Positions 5,875 to 8,756 of a stretch of DNA of 8,756 nucleotides are shown here, piece by piece. The DNA lies in the NCBI GenBank assembly GCA_025965755.1, contig JAOPWI010000145.1, positions 1-8,756 on the forward strand, given 5' to 3'. Position numbers and translations under genes: made by a program. This DNA comes from Frankiales bacterium (GTDB taxonomy: Bacteria; Actinomycetota; Actinomycetes; Mycobacteriales; SCTD01). Every line of letters starts with the position of its first letter. Position 1 is the stretch's first letter. Below the pieces are notes generated by a model. That model saw nothing but the letters and a program-made list of their open reading frames with translations. It was not told the DNA's origin and did no database searches.

Positions 5875-6177
5875 CTAGCCGGCCACCCGGGCGCCGAGCT
5901 TCTCTGCCCGGGCCGTCTCCAGCAGGGTGGTCCAGGACGTGACGTCCGGGCGGCGGCGCAGCAGGGCCCGGCGCTCGCGCTCGGTCATGCCACCCCAGAC
6001 CCCGAACTCGACCCGGTTGTCCAGCGCGTCGGACAGGCACTCGGTGCGGACCGGGCAGCCCATGCAGACGGCCTTCGCGCGGTTCTGCGCAGCGCCGGTC
6101 ACGAACAGCTCGTCCGGGTCGGCGGTGCGACAAGCGGAACGGGCGGTCCAGTCCTGTGCGGTGTCGGTCTGCAGCAT
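5875..6177 (-). CDS. wblA: WhiB-family regulator WblA / WhiB4
   Basis: A 100-residue Wbl protein. Cluster cysteines are C16, C38, C41 and C47 (C-x21-C-x2-C-x5-C), followed by GVWGG at 59-63 and the basic segment ERERRALLRRRP. The blocks DPDELFVTGAAQNRAKAVC and ALDNRVEFGVWGGMTERERR are diagnostic of the WblA (Streptomyces) / WhiB4 (Mycobacterium) orthologue group, and so is the position between bagB and ponA2. WhiB4 responds to O2 and NO through its [4Fe-4S] cluster and affects redox balance; WblA controls development and antibiotic production in Streptomyces. I took the ATG at 6177. An in-frame upstream stretch has no family resemblance. The ribosome site is weak (CGGGAC). It uses TAG, unlike the TGA stops of every other intact gene with a visible stop. 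It is convergent with bagB and divergent from ponA2. Confidence 0.95.
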   Translation of the reverse strand: MLQTDTAQDWTARSACRTADPDELFVTGAAQNRAKAVCMGCPVRTECLSDALDNRVEFGVWGGMTERERRALLRRRPDVTSWTTLLETARAEKLGARVAG

Positions 6178-6333
6178 GTCGAGTCCCGGTTTCCGATGGT
6201 GGTGCTGAGGGGGTCGCCGTCTCTGCGCTTCGGCATCGCACAACCTAGGAACGCCGGCAGCACCTCGGCAGGCCCGTTGGAGGCATCTTGGCCTAGTCCT
6301 TGGTGACCAGAAGCGGGCCATAAGCCGCACTTC

Positions 6334-6345
6334 GGACACCTGTCC
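6334..6345. repeat. Short dyad GGACA-CC-TGTCC at the ponA2 -35 position
   Basis: Perfect 5-bp arms with a 2-bp centre, 18 bp upstream of the TACCCT -10. Its right part, ACCTGTCC, recurs at 3677-3684 in the other whiB intergenic region. It could be an operator or merely the -35. Confidence 0.35.
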
Positions 6346-6363
6346 CGGGGTGAGGCCGCGCCG

Positions 6364-6369
6364 TACCCT
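6364..6369 (+). promoter_or_regulatory. Leaderless-type -10 of ponA2
   Basis: TACCCT (TAnnnT) followed by 6 nt (CGACAG) and the GTG at 6376. The spacing is the same as in front of bagA, which strengthens both calls and the GTG start. Confidence 0.55.
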
Positions 6370-6375
6370 CGACAG

Positions 6376-8756
6376 GTGCGCCTCTCTCCCGCCCTTGCCC
6401 GGCTCGCCCTCGCGCTGCTCGTGAGCGTGCTCGCCGGCATCCTCGTCGCCGCCCTGGCGCTGCCCGTCGTGGGAGGCACCGCGCTGGCGGCCAAGGCGCA
6501 GGCCGACGAGTTCCTCAACCTGCCCGCCGAGCTGACCGACGAGCAGCCGCCGACCCGCACGCGCATCCTCGCGGCCGACGGCTCGCTGCTCGCCACGCTG
6601 TACCTGGAGAACCGGGTCAACGTGCCGCTCAGCTCGGTCCCCGAGCACGTGCGCCAGGCGGTCATCGCCATCGAGGACGCCCGCTTTTACGAGCACAACG
6701 GCGTGGACACCAAGGGCACCCTGCGCGCGGCCATCCGCAACAGCCGGGCCGGCGGCGTGCAGCAGGGCGGGTCGACCCTGACCCAGCAGTACGTCAAGAA
6801 CGCGCTGCTCGCCTCCGCCCGCGACAAGGCCGGGCAGGAGGCCGCGCGCGCCCAGTCGCTCGAGCGCAAGCTGCAGGAGGCCCGCTACGCGCTGGCCATC
6901 GAGCGCAAGCTGTCCAAGGACGAGATCCTCAGCCGCTAACTCAACATCGCCTACTTCGGCAACGGGGCATACGGCATCGGCGCGGCGGCGCAGCACTACT
7001 TCGGCGTCCCGGTGCAGAAGCTCACCCTCCCCCAGGGCGCGGTGCTGGCCGGCGTGGTGCAGAACCCCAGCCGGTTCGACCTCAAGGATCGGGAGAAGCG
7101 GGCCGCCGTCGTCACCCGCCGCGCCACGGTCCTGCAGCGCATGCGCGCGCTCGGCTTCATCACCGAGGCCACCCGCTACAACGCCAGCCGCGCACCCATC
7201 AAGCTCAACATCAAGACGGTCGGCAGCGGCTGCGAGGACAAGGCCGTCGGCTCGGCCGCGTTCTTCTGCGCCTACGTCCGGCAGGAGCTGGAGAACACCG
7301 ACCTGGGCAAGGCGCTCGGCGAGACCCGCGAGGAGCGGCAGACCAAGCTGCTCGGCGGCGGGCTGGTCATCAAGACCACCCTCGACCGCACCGTGCAGCG
7401 GGCCGCGCAGGAGGGCGTCGACGGGCGCGTGCCGCAGGACGACGCGTCCGGCGCCCGCGCCGTGGCCGACGTCGTCGAGCCCGGCACCGGCCACATCAAG
7501 GCCATGGCGGTCAACATCCCCTACGGCGAGGGCAAGGGGCAGAGCAAGGTCAACTTCGCCGTCGGCGGCAGCTTCGGCTTCCAGGCCGGCTCGACGTTCA
7601 AGGCCTTCGTGCTGGCCACCGCGCTCAAGCAGGGCATTCCGCTGTCGCTCACGCTGTACAGCCCCAGCGAGTACGAGTCCAAGGAGTTCATCAACTACGT
7701 CGACGGTCGCAAGATCCCGTACAAGATCAAGAACTCGGAGGACTCCGAGGACGGCACGTTCGACATGCTCCAGGCCACCCACCTGTCGGTGAACACCTAC
7801 TACCTGCAGCTGCTCGAGCGGACCAAGGTGGAGGAGCCGGCGGCGCTCGCCGAGTCGCTGGGCGTGCGCCGCGTGCGCGACCCCGCGGGCAAGCTCAACA
7901 CGCCGCTGGACCGCGGGGCCAACTTCGTCCTCGGCGGCAGCGAGGTGAGCCCGCTGGCCATGGCCGGCGCCTACGCGGCGTTCGCCGCCCACGGCACCTT
8001 CTGCCGGCCCCAGGCGGTGCTGTCCATCACCGACAGCCGGGGCAAGCCGGTCGAGGTCCCGAAGCCCTCGTGCAAGCAGGTCATGCAGCCCGAGATCGCC
8101 GGCGCCGTCAACCAGGTGCTGCGCGGAGTCGTCGACGGCCCCAACCCGAAGACCGGCGGCGGCGCCTCCCTCGGCCGCCCGGCCGCCGGCAAGACCGGCA
8201 CCACCAACGAGTCACGCGCGGCCTGGTTCATCGGCTACACGCCGCAGCTGTCGACCGCCGTCTGGGTGGGCAAGCCCGACCCCACGACCGGCGCGCCGAC
8301 GTCGATGCGGCGGACCGTCATCGGCGACCGCTACTACCGGCAGGTCTACGGCGGCACCATTCCGGCGGCGATCTTCCGCGCCACGATGCGCGAGGCGCTG
8401 CGCGGCCAGCCGGTGCGCGACTTCGACGACGTCGAGCTGCCCGCGGTCCAGGGCGAGACCGCCGAGGTGCCCGACCTGCGCGGGCTCAGCATCGAGCAGG
8501 CCTCGCAGCGGCTCGCCGAGGCCGGATTCGGCGTGGTCGTCGGGGACACCGTTCCGGCGACCTACGTCCCGCGCGGCACCGTCGCCTACAGCTCGCCGCG
8601 CCGCAACACCCAGGCCCGCCAGGGCGAGACCGTCACGCTGTTCATCGCCGGCCGCAACCGCCGGGCGGCGTCCGACAGCGCCCCGGGCCAGCCCGCCACG
8701 GCCCAGCCGGCGCTCCAGCGCAACGACCCGGCCCCCGCGCAGACGGCGCAGGCCCA
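6376..8756 (+). pseudogene. ponA2: Class A penicillin-binding protein PonA2, broken by an in-frame TAA at codon 188
   Basis: Bifunctional peptidoglycan synthase: a glycosyltransferase that polymerises lipid II and a transpeptidase that cross-links it, anchored outside the membrane. Codons are numbered through the stop. One membrane helix lies at about 8-33. GT51 motif 1 is EDARFYEHNG (catalytic E100) and motif 2 GGSTLTQQ is at 131-138. In motif 3 the expected RYLN reads CGC-TAA-CTC-AAC, with TAA at 6937-6939. The frame then stays open to the window end: transpeptidase SxxK (STFK, S406), SxN (SVN, 471-473), KTGT (606-609), and one PASTA domain at about 696-760, followed by an Ala/Pro/Gln-rich tail running off the edge. 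A single C-to-A change at 6939 would account for the stop. If it is real, the product is a 187-residue fragment without a working glycosyltransferase or any transpeptidase. The downstream part has no membrane anchor of its own. A sequencing or assembly error is the main alternative. Confidence 0.85.

Larger units (their letters stand above)
6178..6375. other. Divergent intergenic control region, wblA / ponA2
   Basis: 198 bp. Toward ponA2 it has a leaderless-type -10 (6364-6369) and a GGACA-CC-TGTCC dyad where a -35 would lie. Toward wblA it has a possible -10, TAGGTT on the minus strand (6242-6247), which would leave a leader of roughly 60 nt; I found no matching -35. No other gene or strong hairpin was seen. 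Confidence 0.6.

Noticed and set aside
6937..6939. TAA read as tyrosine by an altered genetic code
   Set aside because: No such code is known in Actinobacteria, and one codon cannot support it; mutation or sequencing error is far simpler.
5875..7992. Open frame of 705 codons on the minus strand ending with WblA
   Set aside because: The part beyond 6177 is antisense to ponA2, of low complexity, and shows no family motif; only the final 100 codons are wblA.

Overview
The window is very GC-rich, with GC-ending codons, GTG starts and TGA stops. It carries two WhiB-family iron-sulfur regulators, a protein class confined to Actinobacteria and their phages, so the source is an actinobacterium. I cannot fix the genus. 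Gene order matches, from memory, the conserved locus Rv3677c to Rv3682 of Mycobacterium tuberculosis: MBL hydrolase, RidA-like protein, DUF4177 protein, two Get3/ArsA-like ATPases, WhiB4 and PonA2. The corresponding Streptomyces wblA locus looks the same. This is a chromosomal core region. I see no mobile elements, CRISPR arrays or RNA genes.

Layout. (1) Bases 1-3578, minus strand: a six-gene run read from right to left: whiB paralogue, DUF4177 protein, RidA-like protein, NUDT19-like NUDIX hydrolase, MBL-fold hydrolase, and a class III adenylyl cyclase with an N-terminal zinc ribbon and an AAA/NACHT-type P-loop, cut off by the left edge. The last four genes overlap by 4 bp at each junction. 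(2) Bases 3579-3750: divergent control region with a near-consensus CRP/cAMP operator (TGTGC-N6-TCACA) and a leaderless-type -10 for the next gene. (3) Bases 3751-5867, plus strand: two Get3/ArsA-like ATPases (bagA, bagB) overlapping by 4 bp. (4) Bases 5875-6177, minus strand: wblA/whiB4, convergent with bagB and only 7 bp from it. (5) Bases 6178-6375: divergent control region of wblA and ponA2. (6) Base 6376 to the right edge, plus strand: a class A penicillin-binding protein of the PonA2 type, interrupted by an in-frame TAA at the conserved tyrosine of GT51 motif 3.

How the parts may work together (inference): the locus joins redox sensing (two WhiB proteins), cAMP synthesis, metabolite clean-up (RidA, NUDIX and MBL hydrolases), a Get3-like ATPase pair and peptidoglycan synthesis. 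The most notable points are the nonsense codon in ponA2, a CRP-like box in front of an operon that itself encodes an adenylyl cyclase, and a second WhiB gene on the other side of the bagAB pair. I do not see a clearly new system. The locus is a known conserved neighbourhood with unusual local features.
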